10,199 nucleotides of DNA from Pseudomonadota bacterium (GCA_021828425.1 JAKARN010000037.1:1-10199), one strand, 5' to 3'; positions 1 to 8,100 are shown, counted from the stretch's first letter. Notes: generated from the sequence alone by a model not told the origin. Numbers and translations are program-made.

Positions 1-708
1 GGGGCGCTCGCGCGGGGCTCGCTCGAGGGTCTGGTGAACGGGACGCTGAGTGCCGCCTCCGGCGGGAACTTCGGGTCGGGATTCATTGGGGCGGTGGTGG
101 GGGCGGTGGGGTATTATGAGGTGGGAGGGATCAAGTTCGGAACGGGCAGTTGGGCCGAGCCGGAAAAGGTCGCCCTCCTCATGACGGTGAGCGGGACGGC
201 CTCGCAGCTATCCGGCGGAAGCTTCATCAATGGTGCCCTCTCCACCGCGTTCCAGGTCATGTTCAATGACGCGGGGCACCAGTGGAATAGTACAAGCGAC
301 GTACCGGGCAAATTTGTGATCATCGGCTCGAAGGACAAGGGGTCTTTTTCCCTCTACCAGTATCAGCTAGAAAATGCAAAGGGCCAACCGCTGAAGGGCA
401 GCGGCTATGCAGTCGAGGAACATATCTCGGGTGCAAATGGTCCGGTCAAGACTTCCGAACAGAAGTTCGTCGCTCTAAACCATGGTGTCGCGACCGACAT
501 AGTGGGATACGCCCTTCGCAGTCCAAACGGGCAGCTACAGAGCGTAAAGCTGCCGGAAAACTTCTTCCAGGTAAGGACACTGGTGCAGACTTTCACGGTC
601 AGCTATCAAGGGGAAGATTACACCCTGCCGACGGTATTTGAACATTACACGATGGCGGTTGGTGGAACAGCAGTAAACGATGTAATAAACGTAACAGATA
701 TACATTGA
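1..708 (+). CDS. C-terminal end of a large polymorphic-toxin-like (Rhs/FhaB class) protein, 5' partial
   Basis: The frame is open from the first base of the window, so the start lies upstream and the GTG at 34 is only an internal codon; 235 residues are visible. Residues 1-90 are Gly/Ala/Ser-rich, with two related segments (SAASGGNFGSGF near 18-29 and SGTASQLSGGSFINGAL near 64-80) ending in FND at 88-90. From memory, this resembles the linker that precedes the variable C-terminal toxin in Rhs and filamentous-haemagglutinin/CdiA-type proteins (commonly GGTASVLGGGKFANGA...FN). Residues 91-235 form a distinct module rich in beta-prone stretches, with Tyr/Phe-Glu-His motifs (VEEHIS, FEHYTM) and an NHG. 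I do not recognise a known toxin fold, and no catalytic assignment is justified. GC falls from about 67% to 50% at the junction, as expected when tips are exchanged. A secreted protein gene follows 22 nt downstream. The linker class is fairly secure; toxin activity is inference. Confidence 0.7.
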   Translation, partial: GALARGSLEGLVNGTLSAASGGNFGSGFIGAVVGAVGYYEVGGIKFGTGSWAEPEKVALLMTVSGTASQLSGGSFINGALSTAFQVMFNDAGHQWNSTSDVPGKFVIIGSKDKGSFSLYQYQLENAKGQPLKGSGYAVEEHISGANGPVKTSEQKFVALNHGVATDIVGYALRSPNGQLQSVKLPENFFQVRTLVQTFTVSYQGEDYTLPTVFEHYTMAVGGTAVNDVINVTDIH

Positions 709-730
709 GAGAGAAAAAGAGGGCGTCAAC

Positions 731-1453
731 ATGAACATGAGAATCGTAGCATTCTTAATTGTGGTTCTCGCCTGCGCCCTATGTCCGCCAGTGAAAGCAC
801 AACGGACCAGCGGCCGGGGCGTGGATTCCTATTTCACTAGCAAGCGCAACGAGGACGCAGTGCTCAAGTATCTCCGGCCCGCACTCAGGGCTGGCGGCTA
901 CGTTGCCCGCATCTACTACAGCGGGCGCTGCCAGTTGGGCAGTGGAGGATCAGACATAGGTGCGTTTGTGTCGTTTCCTCAAATCCACGTCCGCCCCCCC
1001 CATAACCTAGGAGTCCTTGCAGTCAAGGAGATGTTCCGGGGGGATACCGACGTTGCCGTATTCAAGGAGCCTCACAAAATAATTTCGATAAGCCTTGGAC
1101 ACCCCGCCATGGCAATCCTGCGAACAAGAGTTTCTGTCCTCAAACTGGCTCGAATTGCGCAGTACAATCCGAGTTTGGTGATTGGTGCCATCGAGTCCGC
1201 AAGGGAAGTGAGGGCGGCGATGGCCAGACTTCGACTCCGTGTGCCGATAGTCCTATCAGCGCAGCTTATAGCGCTACCGGCCAAAGGGCTCCCCCACCTG
1301 CCTGCGACGATGAGGAACGTAACGATGGATCAGGTTCTCGATTTGGTTGCGCTGACTTTCAAGGGCATCGTGGTTTATGGTGTTTGCACGCAGACACAGG
1401 GCGGGGGCATGTATGACATCGATTTCACAGGCCTGGGCGGTACGATGAAATAG
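731..1453 (+). CDS. Exported protein of unknown function, candidate immunity partner of the upstream toxin tip
   Basis: This 240-aa protein has a clear Sec signal: MNMR, a hydrophobic core (IVAFLIVVLACALC) and a probable signal peptidase I site after VKA at residue 23. Two cysteines fall inside the core, but neither forms a good lipobox. The mature part is basic and has few cysteines. Its last third contains MRNVTMDQVLDLVALTFKGI (about residues 194-213), which resembles the short amphipathic-helix unit of STN/secretin N-terminal domains; this is a weak resemblance by eye. An ATG at 731 with an AAGAGGG-like site 7 nt upstream decides the start; the ATG at 737 is an alternative. It lies 22 nt after the toxin-like gene, on the same strand and with similarly reduced GC, so the two probably travel together. 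The immunity role rests on position only. If true, the export signal would imply that the toxin acts in the periplasm. It could instead be an unrelated envelope protein. Confidence 0.7.
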   Translation: MNMRIVAFLIVVLACALCPPVKAQRTSGRGVDSYFTSKRNEDAVLKYLRPALRAGGYVARIYYSGRCQLGSGGSDIGAFVSFPQIHVRPPHNLGVLAVKEMFRGDTDVAVFKEPHKIISISLGHPAMAILRTRVSVLKLARIAQYNPSLVIGAIESAREVRAAMARLRLRVPIVLSAQLIALPAKGLPHLPATMRNVTMDQVLDLVALTFKGIVVYGVCTQTQGGGMYDIDFTGLGGTMK

Positions 1454-1553
1454 CCGGCCATCCGTGGTTAGCTGTTACGTGATCAGGACCCACGAATTCT
1501 ACCCTTCACGAGGCGCGTACATTCTCGCGGACCAGTATCTCACTAGACACTAT

Positions 1554-1577
1554 GGCCTGTCTCGGACTAGACAGGCC
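1554..1577. repeat. Perfect 9-bp inverted repeat with 6-nt loop
   Basis: The arms GGCCTGTCT (1554-1562) and AGACAGGCC (1569-1577) are exact reverse complements around the loop CGGACT. There is no T-run on either side, so it is not a textbook intrinsic terminator. It lies 100 nt after the exported-protein stop and just upstream of the candidate promoter, so it could be an operator or an atypical terminator hairpin. The octamer ACTAGACA at 1542-1549 recurs at 1566-1573, overlapping the right arm. Confidence 0.6.
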
Positions 1578-1586
1578 GGGAAGCGT

Positions 1587-1615
1587 TTGAGACCGGATCG
1601 GCGATCGGATAGACT
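1587..1615 (+). promoter_or_regulatory. Candidate sigma70-type promoter for the DUF929-like gene
   Basis: TTGAGA at 1587-1592 (5 of 6 to TTGACA) is followed after exactly 17 nt by TAGACT at 1610-1615 (4 of 6 to TATAAT). This would start transcription near 1622 and give a leader of about 64 nt. It was found by eye only and is plausible because of its spacing and position. Confidence 0.4.
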
Positions 1616-1685
1616 TAGCCATCGGATCCGGCAGGGGTTGTATCCTGCAGCCGCCGGGGGATCCGGTTTCAGCGGAGGTTTTGAC

Positions 1686-2495
1686 ATGGGCGCTCTTATG
1701 AAGAAGTGGTTGCCGGCCACCCGGCTCGGGGCGGGGGTCGTGGGGGGATTGATGCTGCTCGTCGTCTCAACGGCGGGGAGCCCGGCGCGTGCCGCCGCCC
1801 ATGTGGGCACTCTCGTTCCAGCCCCGGTCATGACCCGGCTTGCCGCCATTTCGCATCGGGGACTCTTGGTCACGCTGCCTCCCAACAACGTGCTCATGAG
1901 CACCATCGCGGGGGGACTTGTGCATCCCAACCACCCCGAGATCGTCTATGTCGGGGCGGACTACTGCCCCTACTGTGCCGCCTTGCGCTGGCCCTTGATC
2001 CTGACCCTCCTCCGTTTCGGGTCCCTGCGCGGACTCGAGTACATGCGTTCGAGCACGACCGATGTCTTCGCGGACACTGCAACCTTCAGCTTTTATCATG
2101 CCCGCTACCAGAGTGCCCGGATCGACTTCAGCGGCTATGAGACTGCAACCCGGACCGGCAAGCCCCTCATGACCCCGCCGCATGCGGTCCGCTCGCTCTT
2201 CAATACCTACGATGCCCCGCCCTTTGCGGTGGATGCGGGAGCCATTCCCTTCCTGTACCTGAATGGGCAGTACATCATCTCCGGCTCCCCCGTCTATCCC
2301 GAGATCCTCCACGGCGATAACTGGTCCGGCATCCTGGCGGCGCTCGAGCAGCCCGCCAATCCGATCTTCCAAAAGATTATCCCCGAAGCGAACCTCCTCA
2401 CGGCGGCGTTCTGCCAAGGGATGGCCCATCCGCCCCGGATGGTGTGTTCGAGCCCGGGCGTCCTGATCGCCCGGCATTTCCTGCCCAAGTCCTAG
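1686..2495 (+). CDS. Exported DUF929-like thioredoxin-fold protein with CPYC motif
   Basis: This 269-aa protein probably acts outside the cytoplasmic membrane on thiols or disulfides; its substrate is unknown. The N-terminus MGALMKKW plus a hydrophobic stretch (about residues 13-35, ending near ARAAA) is a signal peptide or anchor. The thioredoxin-like features are a beta strand leading into GADYCPYCAALRWPL with the CxxC at C94-C97, then a cis-proline-type AIPF with Pro188 before FLYLNGQYIISG. Near the C-terminus C243 and C254 form a C-x10-C pair (FCQGMAHPPRMVC), which matches what I remember of DUF929 proteins. The ATG at 1686 is chosen because CGGAGG lies 7 nt upstream (1673-1678) and it starts a good signal peptide; the ATG at 1698 is less well spaced. 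It converges on the reductase gene with 6 nt between stops. Family assignment is fairly confident from the motif set; the redox role is inferred from CPYC. Confidence 0.8.
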   Translation: MGALMKKWLPATRLGAGVVGGLMLLVVSTAGSPARAAAHVGTLVPAPVMTRLAAISHRGLLVTLPPNNVLMSTIAGGLVHPNHPEIVYVGADYCPYCAALRWPLILTLLRFGSLRGLEYMRSSTTDVFADTATFSFYHARYQSARIDFSGYETATRTGKPLMTPPHAVRSLFNTYDAPPFAVDAGAIPFLYLNGQYIISGSPVYPEILHGDNWSGILAALEQPANPIFQKIIPEANLLTAAFCQGMAHPPRMVCSSPGVLIARHFLPKS

Positions 2496-2501
2496 ATCGT
2501 C

Positions 2502-3314
2502 TCAGCGCAGGTAAGACGCCCCGTTCAGGTCGATCACAGCCCCCGTGGCGTACTCGGACTCCTCGCCTGCGAGGTAGAGGGCCAGGGCGGCCACTTCCTC
2601 GGGGCGGGCTACGCGGCCGAGCGGGCTCTGGGCGCGGATGGCGGGTCCTCGGGGACCTTCGAGATGGGGTTTGGCCATGTCCGTTCCGACCCAACCGGGC
2701 GCGATCGCCATGACGGCAATGTGGTGGGGGCCGAGAGCCCATGCGAGCGACTGGGTGAACGCGTGCAGACCGGCCTTGGCCGCACCGTAACCGGGGGCTT
2801 CGGGTTCACCCCGGTAGGCGCCGCGTGAACCGATGTTGATGATCCGTCCGTGGATCCCGCGTTCGGCCATGGCCCGGGCACACAGGCAGGCCAGGTGGGC
2901 GGGGGCGACGAGATTGACGTTCACGAGATCCTCGAAGTCACGGAGCCAGTCCGTCTCCGGGCTCTCCAGCAAGGGCGTGAGCCGGTAGAGACCGGCATTG
3001 TTGACGAGGATGTGGGGTCCCTCCATGTCGGAGAGGACCTGGCGGACGAGCCGTCGTCGCTCCTCCGCCCGGCCCAGGTCGGCCGGAAAGAGGCCGTGCC
3101 CCGATCCCGCGAGCGCCGCCACGGTCGCGCGGGCTTCCTCGGCCCTCGTGTGATAATGGACCGCGATCCGGGCCCCCGCGCGGGCCAGTTGCCCGGCAAT
3201 CGCCCGGCCGATCCCCCGCGAGGCGCCCGTCACGAGGGCGGTTTTGCCGGCGAGGGGTCCGGCCGAGGGTTCCGGTTTTTGGGTCATGGGCATCGGGCTC
3301 TGGAGGAAATCCAT
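2502..3314 (-). CDS. Short-chain dehydrogenase/reductase, FabG-like
   Basis: This is a cytoplasmic NAD(P)-dependent oxidoreductase of the classical SDR family, 270 aa from the chosen start. The cofactor motif TGASRGIG is at residues 29-36, the acidic D79 follows in PADLG, NNAG is at 105-108, and N134 lies in VNVN. The catalytic Ser163, Tyr176 and Lys180 are present (NIGSRG and YGAAK), followed by the PGWVGTDM segment and a C-terminal ATGAVIDLNGASYLR typical of FabG-type enzymes. R33 and the basic HYHTR at the second strand suggest NADPH. Substrate cannot be read from the sequence; 3-oxoacyl-ACP reduction or a related ketone reduction is possible. The start is uncertain. The ATG at 3314 is used, but none of the ATGs at 3314, 3293 and 3287 has a clear Shine-Dalgarno, and the last two give 263 and 261 aa, closer to the family norm. 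The gene is divergent from the esterase. Confidence 0.88.
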   Translation of the reverse strand: MDFLQSPMPMTQKPEPSAGPLAGKTALVTGASRGIGRAIAGQLARAGARIAVHYHTRAEEARATVAALAGSGHGLFPADLGRAEERRRLVRQVLSDMEGPHILVNNAGLYRLTPLLESPETDWLRDFEDLVNVNLVAPAHLACLCARAMAERGIHGRIINIGSRGAYRGEPEAPGYGAAKAGLHAFTQSLAWALGPHHIAVMAIAPGWVGTDMAKPHLEGPRGPAIRAQSPLGRVARPEEVAALALYLAGEESEYATGAVIDLNGASYLR

Positions 3315-3368
3315 GGGGCAGTGTAGCGGATCGGTCCGGGCGGGGACGGATTTTGGGCGATCGTCCGG
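3315..3368. promoter_or_regulatory. 54-nt divergent upstream region between reductase and esterase genes
   Basis: Both flanking genes read outward from this short GC-rich gap, so it should contain their promoters or overlapping control sites. On the minus strand TACACT sits just before the first reductase ATG, which would give a leaderless message or favour the internal ATGs at 3293/3287. I see no convincing -35 element for either gene. Confidence 0.35.
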
Positions 3369-4031
3369 ATGAGTCTCGTCATTCCATCCCGGGGTCCGGC
3401 GCGGGCCAGCATCATTTTCCTCCACGGGTTGGGGGCCGATGGGCAGGATCTTGCCCCCCTGGCCCAAGCGCTGGACCTCCCGGAGTGCCGCTGGATCCTG
3501 CCCGATGCACCCATCCGGCCGGTCCGCCTGAACGGGTTGAGGCCCACGCGGGCCTGGTTCGATCTGGCCGCGGTCGCCTCCGACATGGAAATGGATCAGG
3601 CGGGGCTCGAAATGAGCTGCCGATCGCTCGAAACCTGGATTCAAGCCGAAGAGAAAATGGGCATCGGGCGGCAGAACATCCTCGTGGGTGGCTTTTCCCA
3701 GGGAGGAGCCGTGGTTCTGGCCTGGAGCCGGTCGGCCCGGACGCGACTGGGCGGACTGATCGGACTGTCCACATTCCACCCGGCCCCACCCGCCGGTCGG
3801 CCCGGCCGGGCCCAGTCCATCTTCCTCGCGCATGGCTCGGAGGATCCGATCGTGCCCCTGTCCCTCGGGGTGCAGACCCGGGAGTGGCTGATCGCGGCGG
3901 GTCATGAGGTCCGCTGGCAGGTCTATCCCATGGCGCACGAGGTCTCGCCAGAAGAGATGATGGAGTTGAGAGCCTGGCTGGTCTCGCGCCTGTCCATGGA
4001 GACCGCGCCCGCGGGTTCCGGGAGCCCCTGA
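3369..4031 (+). CDS. Phospholipase/carboxylesterase family serine hydrolase
   Basis: This 220-aa protein matches the usual size of small alpha/beta-hydrolase carboxylesterases (PF02230; bacterial EstB/YpfH relatives and acyl-protein thioesterases), which hydrolyse short-chain acyl esters in the cytoplasm. Family landmarks appear in order: the oxyanion-side HGLGADGQDL at 19-28; the LPDAP and NGLRPTRAWFD region at 44-65; the nucleophile elbow GFSQGG with Ser110; HGSEDPIVP with Asp159; and YPMAHEVSPEE with His190. The triad is therefore complete. The C-terminal 15 residues (after LVSRLS) are a low-complexity tail. The ATG at 3369 places the first beta strand (ASIIFLHG) correctly, although no strong Shine-Dalgarno precedes it. 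The gene stands alone on its strand; the natural substrate is unknown. Confidence 0.9.
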   Translation: MSLVIPSRGPARASIIFLHGLGADGQDLAPLAQALDLPECRWILPDAPIRPVRLNGLRPTRAWFDLAAVASDMEMDQAGLEMSCRSLETWIQAEEKMGIGRQNILVGGFSQGGAVVLAWSRSARTRLGGLIGLSTFHPAPPAGRPGRAQSIFLAHGSEDPIVPLSLGVQTREWLIAAGHEVRWQVYPMAHEVSPEEMMELRAWLVSRLSMETAPAGSGSP

Positions 4032-4282
4032 GGGATCCGTCCATCCCCCGTCTTGCGCGCGCTCGTCGCGGGCCTCCGGGCGGGCCCCTCCGGATGCCAT
4101 CGGCGAGGGAATTCACCGACATTTGCAATGCGTCAATCCGCAAGCTTGACAGCGCCGCATGAGCAGTGCAACACTCAGCCCGTCTGGAGACCATCCATCC
4201 ATTTCTGTCAATTCCCGGGCACGACCCAGCCGGAGGGCTGTGCCGGTAGCGGTTTTCACTGAACGCCGGCGGGAGTGGACCG
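4032..4282. other. 251-nt intergenic spacer upstream of the ABC operon
   Basis: No gene is supported. The first part holds a short GC stem (GGGCC at 4070-4074, GGCCC at 4083-4087) without a T-run, so it is at best a weak transcription stop after the esterase. A perfect TTGACA lies at 4146-4151, but no good -10 follows: AACACT at 4170-4175, after 18 nt, matches 3 of 6. The ABC gene's CGGGAG ribosome site is at 4270-4275. Confidence 0.5.
4146..4175 (+). promoter_or_regulatory. Possible promoter of the ABC-peptidase operon
   Basis: A consensus -35 TTGACA (4146-4151) is paired only with a weak -10-like AACACT at 4170-4175, 18 nt away. If real, the leader would be about 100 nt. A poor -10 next to a perfect -35 is the pattern seen where an activator helps, but that is speculation here. 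Confidence 0.25.
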
Positions 4283-5167
4283 ATGCTTGCGATCAGAAAT
4301 CTCTGCAAGACCTATCCCAATGGGGTTTGTGCGCTGAGTGACGTCTCGCTGGACATTCCCAACGGAATGTTCGGACTGCTGGGACCGAATGGTGCCGGCA
4401 AGTCCACGCTGATGCGCACGATCGCGACTTTGCAGGAGCCCGACGCCGGCAGCATCACGTTGGGCGATCTTGATGTGCTGGCCGACAAGATGGCGACCCG
4501 GCGCGTATTGGGTTACCTCCCGCAGGAGTTCGGGGTGTATGCGAAGGTCAGCGCCGAAGCGATGCTGGACCATCTCGCCGTGCTGAAGGGCGTGACTCGC
4601 CGCGGGGAACGACGCGAACTCGTCGGCGCGCTGCTGCATCAGGTGAACCTCTACGAGGTCCGCAAGCGCAAGCTGGGCGGGTTTTCGGGTGGTATGCGCC
4701 AGCGCTTCGGCATCGCCCAGGCGCTGATCGGCGATCCGAAGCTCGTGATCGTCGATGAGCCAACGGCGGGACTGGATCCCGAGGAGCGCCAGCGCTTCCT
4801 CAATCTGCTGGCGGAGATCGGCGAGCGGGTGGTGGTGATCCTGTCAACCCATATCGTGGAGGATGTGAGCGAACTGTGCCCGCGGATGGCGATCATCGCC
4901 GAAGGGCGCGTGCGTCTGACGGGGGAGCCTCGCGAGGCGATCCGTGCGCTCGCCGGGCGGGTCTGGCGGCGCGTGATCGACAAGGATGCGCTGGCGGATT
5001 ACCGCGCCCACATGGCTGTCCTGTCCACCCGCCTGGCCGGCGGCTCGACGCTCATCCACGTACTGGCCGACGGGTGCCCGGAAGAGGGATTCGAACCCAT
5101 TCCGCCCGATCTTGAGGACGTCTACTTCGGGCAATTGCTGCAGGTTGCGGGCCCGAAGGCGGCCTGA
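4283..5167 (+). CDS. ABC transporter ATP-binding protein (ABC-2 exporter type)
   Basis: This 294-aa ATPase binds and hydrolyses ATP on the cytoplasmic face to drive the permease encoded next. All nucleotide-binding motifs are visible: Walker A GPNGAGKST at 34-42; Q-loop Gln81 in GYLPQEFG; signature FSGGMRQR at 134-141; Walker B LVIVDEP at 154-160 with catalytic Glu159; D-loop GLD at 163-165; and H-loop His190 in LSTH. The GYLPQ Q-loop sequence and the roughly 70-residue C-terminal extension after EGRVRLTG fit ATPases paired with ABC-2 permeases (drug, polysaccharide or NatA-like exporters). The ATG at 4283 is supported by CGGGAG 7 nt upstream. Its TGA overlaps the next ATG by 1 nt (TGATG at 5165-5169), indicating translational coupling and a 1:1 complex with the fused permease-peptidase. 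The transported substrate is unknown. Confidence 0.95.
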   Translation: MLAIRNLCKTYPNGVCALSDVSLDIPNGMFGLLGPNGAGKSTLMRTIATLQEPDAGSITLGDLDVLADKMATRRVLGYLPQEFGVYAKVSAEAMLDHLAVLKGVTRRGERRELVGALLHQVNLYEVRKRKLGGFSGGMRQRFGIAQALIGDPKLVIVDEPTAGLDPEERQRFLNLLAEIGERVVVILSTHIVEDVSELCPRMAIIAEGRVRLTGEPREAIRALAGRVWRRVIDKDALADYRAHMAVLSTRLAGGSTLIHVLADGCPEEGFEPIPPDLEDVYFGQLLQVAGPKAA

Positions 5168-8100
5168 TGTTCCGCGAGATCTCCCGGTTCGAGCTCCGCC
5201 AGCAGCTCCGCAGCCCGCTGTTCTGGATGATCGCATTCGTGTTTGCGGCGCTGGCGTTCGCGGCAACGGCCTCGAATACCGTACGGATCGGTGGTGACAT
5301 CGGCAACATCCATCGAAATGCCCCGTTTGTCGTGATCAACACGTTGGGCCTGTTCTCCATCATCGGCCTGTTCCTCATCCCGATCTTTGTCGCGGGCGGT
5401 GCGCTTCGGGACTTCGGTGCAAACACCGCGGAAATGGTGTTCGCCACCCCGATCACGCGCCGTGCCTATCTCGGCGGCCGCTTCGCCGCGGGCTGGCTGG
5501 CCAGCGTGGGGGTGCTGCTCGCCGTGGCGATCGGCCTGTGGTCGGGATCGATGATGCCGTGGCTGGATGCGGCCCGCCTGGGTCCAACGCCGTGGGCGGC
5601 GTATGCCTGGGCGCTCGGCGTGATTGTGCTGCCGAACCTGTTCTTTCTCGGCGCGCTGCTGATGTTGCTTGCGACATTGACTCGCTCGATGCTCGCCACT
5701 TATGTCGGGGTCGTCGGCTTCTTCGTGCTCTGGGCCCTGGCCAGCCTTGCGCTTGGACCGGGGAACATCGCGCACCAGACGGCCGCCGCGCTCGCCGATC
5801 CGTTTGGGCTCGGGGCACTGCATCTGGCGACGCGGTACTGGACGGCAGCCGACCAGAACAGCCGCATTCCGAAGCTGACGGGCTTGCTGATGGGGAACCG
5901 TCTCTTGTGGCTGGCCCTGGGCGTCGCCTTGTTGGGGGCGAGTGTGGCGCTCTTCAGGCCGGATCGGCAGGGCCTGCGCTGGTTCCGCCGGCGGACGGCA
6001 GCGGGCGAAAGGGCGGCCACGCCCGAAGCGGCGCCGCTGATCCTGCCGCGCGCGGGCCTGCGGTCCGGATTTTCGGCCCGGTGGGTCCAGTTCGGGAGGC
6101 TCGTCTGGTTCGATACGGCGGGTGTGCTCGGCAGCACGGCCTTCCTGGTGATGCTCGCCTTCGGCCTGCTCAATCTCACGGGTTCCCTCATGTTCACCGG
6201 ACAGATGTTCGGCACCCCCGTATACCCGGTCACCCACCTGGTGGCGCAGGCCATCCAGCGCAGCTACCAGTGGTTGCTGTGGATCATATTGGGTTTTTAC
6301 GCCGGCGAGCTGGTGTGGCGCGAGCGCAGCGTGCGGGTGAACGAAGTGATGGATGCCTTTCCATCGCCCGACTGGCTTCCGTTGATGTCGAAGGTTGCGA
6401 CACTGGCCGTCGTGACCGTGGCCTTCCTGCTGGCGGGCGCGCTGGATGGCATGGGCTACCAGCTGGTGCACGGCTTCCACCACCTCGAGCCCCTGCTGTA
6501 TCTGCAATTCCTGGGGTTGAGCCTGCTGGGGTTCATGTGGTTTGCCATCCTCGCGGTGGTGCTGCAGACGATGGCCGGCAACAAGTTCGCCGGGTACGCG
6601 CTGACCGTGGTTTACATGGTTGGCATGATCGCGCTCGCGCAATTGCACCTCGCGGATCACCTGTATCTGCCGGGCACCGCGCCGGCGGCGCCCTATTCGG
6701 ACATGGACGGGTTCGGCCCGTTCTGGATCGGGAACCTGTGGTTTCGCGCCTACTGGTACTGCCTGGGCGTCGCGCTGCTGGTGCTGGCGGCGCTGTTCTG
6801 GATGCGCGGGAATCCCGGTGGCTGGCGCGAGCGCCGACGGATTGCGGCGCAGCGATTCCGTGCACCGTCGCGTGTGCTGCTGGCCGTGGCGCTGGCGGGA
6901 TTCGCGCTCATCGGGGGGTTCATCTTCCACAATACCCACGGCCTGTATCGCTATCAGGGCCACGACGAAAGGCTGCGCCTGGCCGCGGACTACGAGAAGG
7001 ACTACCGGAAGTACCTGGGCCTGGCCCAGCCGCGGATCACCGATGTCAAGATGAACATTGCGATGTTCCCTGCGCAGCGTCGCGTCGATATCCACGGACG
7101 CTACACCCTCGTCAACAAGCACGCCCACCCCATCGGCGAATTATTGGTGCAGCTGCCGGTTCCCGATACGCGGGAGTTCACGGTCGCCCTGGAATTCCCG
7201 GCGCACACCGCCGAGATCGCGAACGCGAGACAGGGCTTTTACCTGTACCGGCTGGCCCGCCCGATGGCCCCCGGCACGTCGATGACCTTCCAATTCCACG
7301 AGCGGATCGCCTACCCGGGCTTCGCCAATGGTCCGGTGGGCGAGCAGATCGTGCCCAACGGCACCTTCTTCGGCAATTGGCTGTTCCCGCATTTCTGCTA
7401 CGATGCCAGCCTCCAGCTCACCAGCAACAATCAAAGGCGCCGGTACGGTCTGGGCCCCGTGCAGCTGATGCCGAAACGCTCCGATCGGGCGGCCCGTGCC
7501 AATACCTACATCTCCTGCGACAGCGATTGGGTGCATTTCGCAGCCACGCTCTCGACGAGTGCGGACCAGACGGCCGTTGCCTCGGGCCATCTGCAGAAGG
7601 AGTGGGTGCAGGGGAACCGCCGCTATTTCCGCTACGTGCTGGGTGCGCCGACCCTGGATTTCTTCTCGTTCCAGTCGGCGCGCTACCGGATCGCGCGCGA
7701 GCACTGGCACCACGTCGCGCTGGAAGTCTATTATGCCGGCCGTCACCCCTATGGCGTCGCGCGCGCGCTCGCGTCCATGAAGGACGCGCTCGCGTACGAC
7801 ACGACGCACTTCGGCCCCTACCAGTTCCGGCAGCTCCGGGTCGTCGAGTTTCCGGGATACAAGAGCTACGCCCAGACCTTTCCCGGTACCATTCCGTACT
7901 CGCACCGCTTCATGCTGGAGGATTTGCGCAAACCATCCGATATCGACTACATCACGTATGTGACGGCGCACGAGACGTCCCATGAATGGTGGGCGCACCA
8001 GGCGATCGGCGCGGATGTGCGGGGCGCGACCCTGCTGAGCGAGTCGCTTGCGCAATATTCGGCCATGATGGTGATGAAGCACCTGTACGGACCTTTGGCC

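Larger units (their letters stand above)
1454..1685. other. 232-nt intergenic spacer with inverted and direct repeats
   Basis: No gene is supported here. The frame of the downstream gene stays open back to a GTG at 1464, but the translation is Arg-rich and lacks a signal peptide, so it reads as chance. The spacer holds a perfect 9-bp inverted repeat (1554-1578 region), an 8-nt direct repeat, a promoter-like pair at 1587-1615, and several copies of a CGGAT motif (near 1594, 1606, 1623), including CCGGAT/ATCCGG arms at 1593-1598 and 1626-1631. It may contain the end of the toxin operon and the control region of the next gene. Confidence 0.6.

Noticed and set aside
1464..1685. Long 5' extension of the DUF929-like gene from GTG 1464 (would give 343 aa)
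   Set aside because: The extension has no ribosome site, is Arg-rich, and would bury the obvious signal peptide internally. The ATG at 1686 has CGGAGG at the right distance.
4070..4087. GGGCC/GGCCC stem as an intrinsic terminator after the esterase
   Set aside because: A 5-bp stem with no T-run; similar stems are expected by chance in DNA this GC-rich.
3315..4100. N-terminal extension of the reductase frame across the esterase gene on the minus strand
   Set aside because: The added part is low-complexity Gly/Arg/Pro text with no domain and lies antisense to a complete esterase with an intact catalytic triad.
5122..7128. A 668-codon open frame on the minus strand inside the permease-peptidase gene
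   Set aside because: Its translation is rich in Arg, Gln, His and Glu, as expected from the complement of a GC-rich gene, with no motif or signal. The plus-strand protein is well supported.
5538..7985. An 815-codon open frame on the plus strand in a second frame
   Set aside because: It overlaps the permease-peptidase completely and reads as Gly/Arg/Ala shadow text without hydrophobic segments or motifs.
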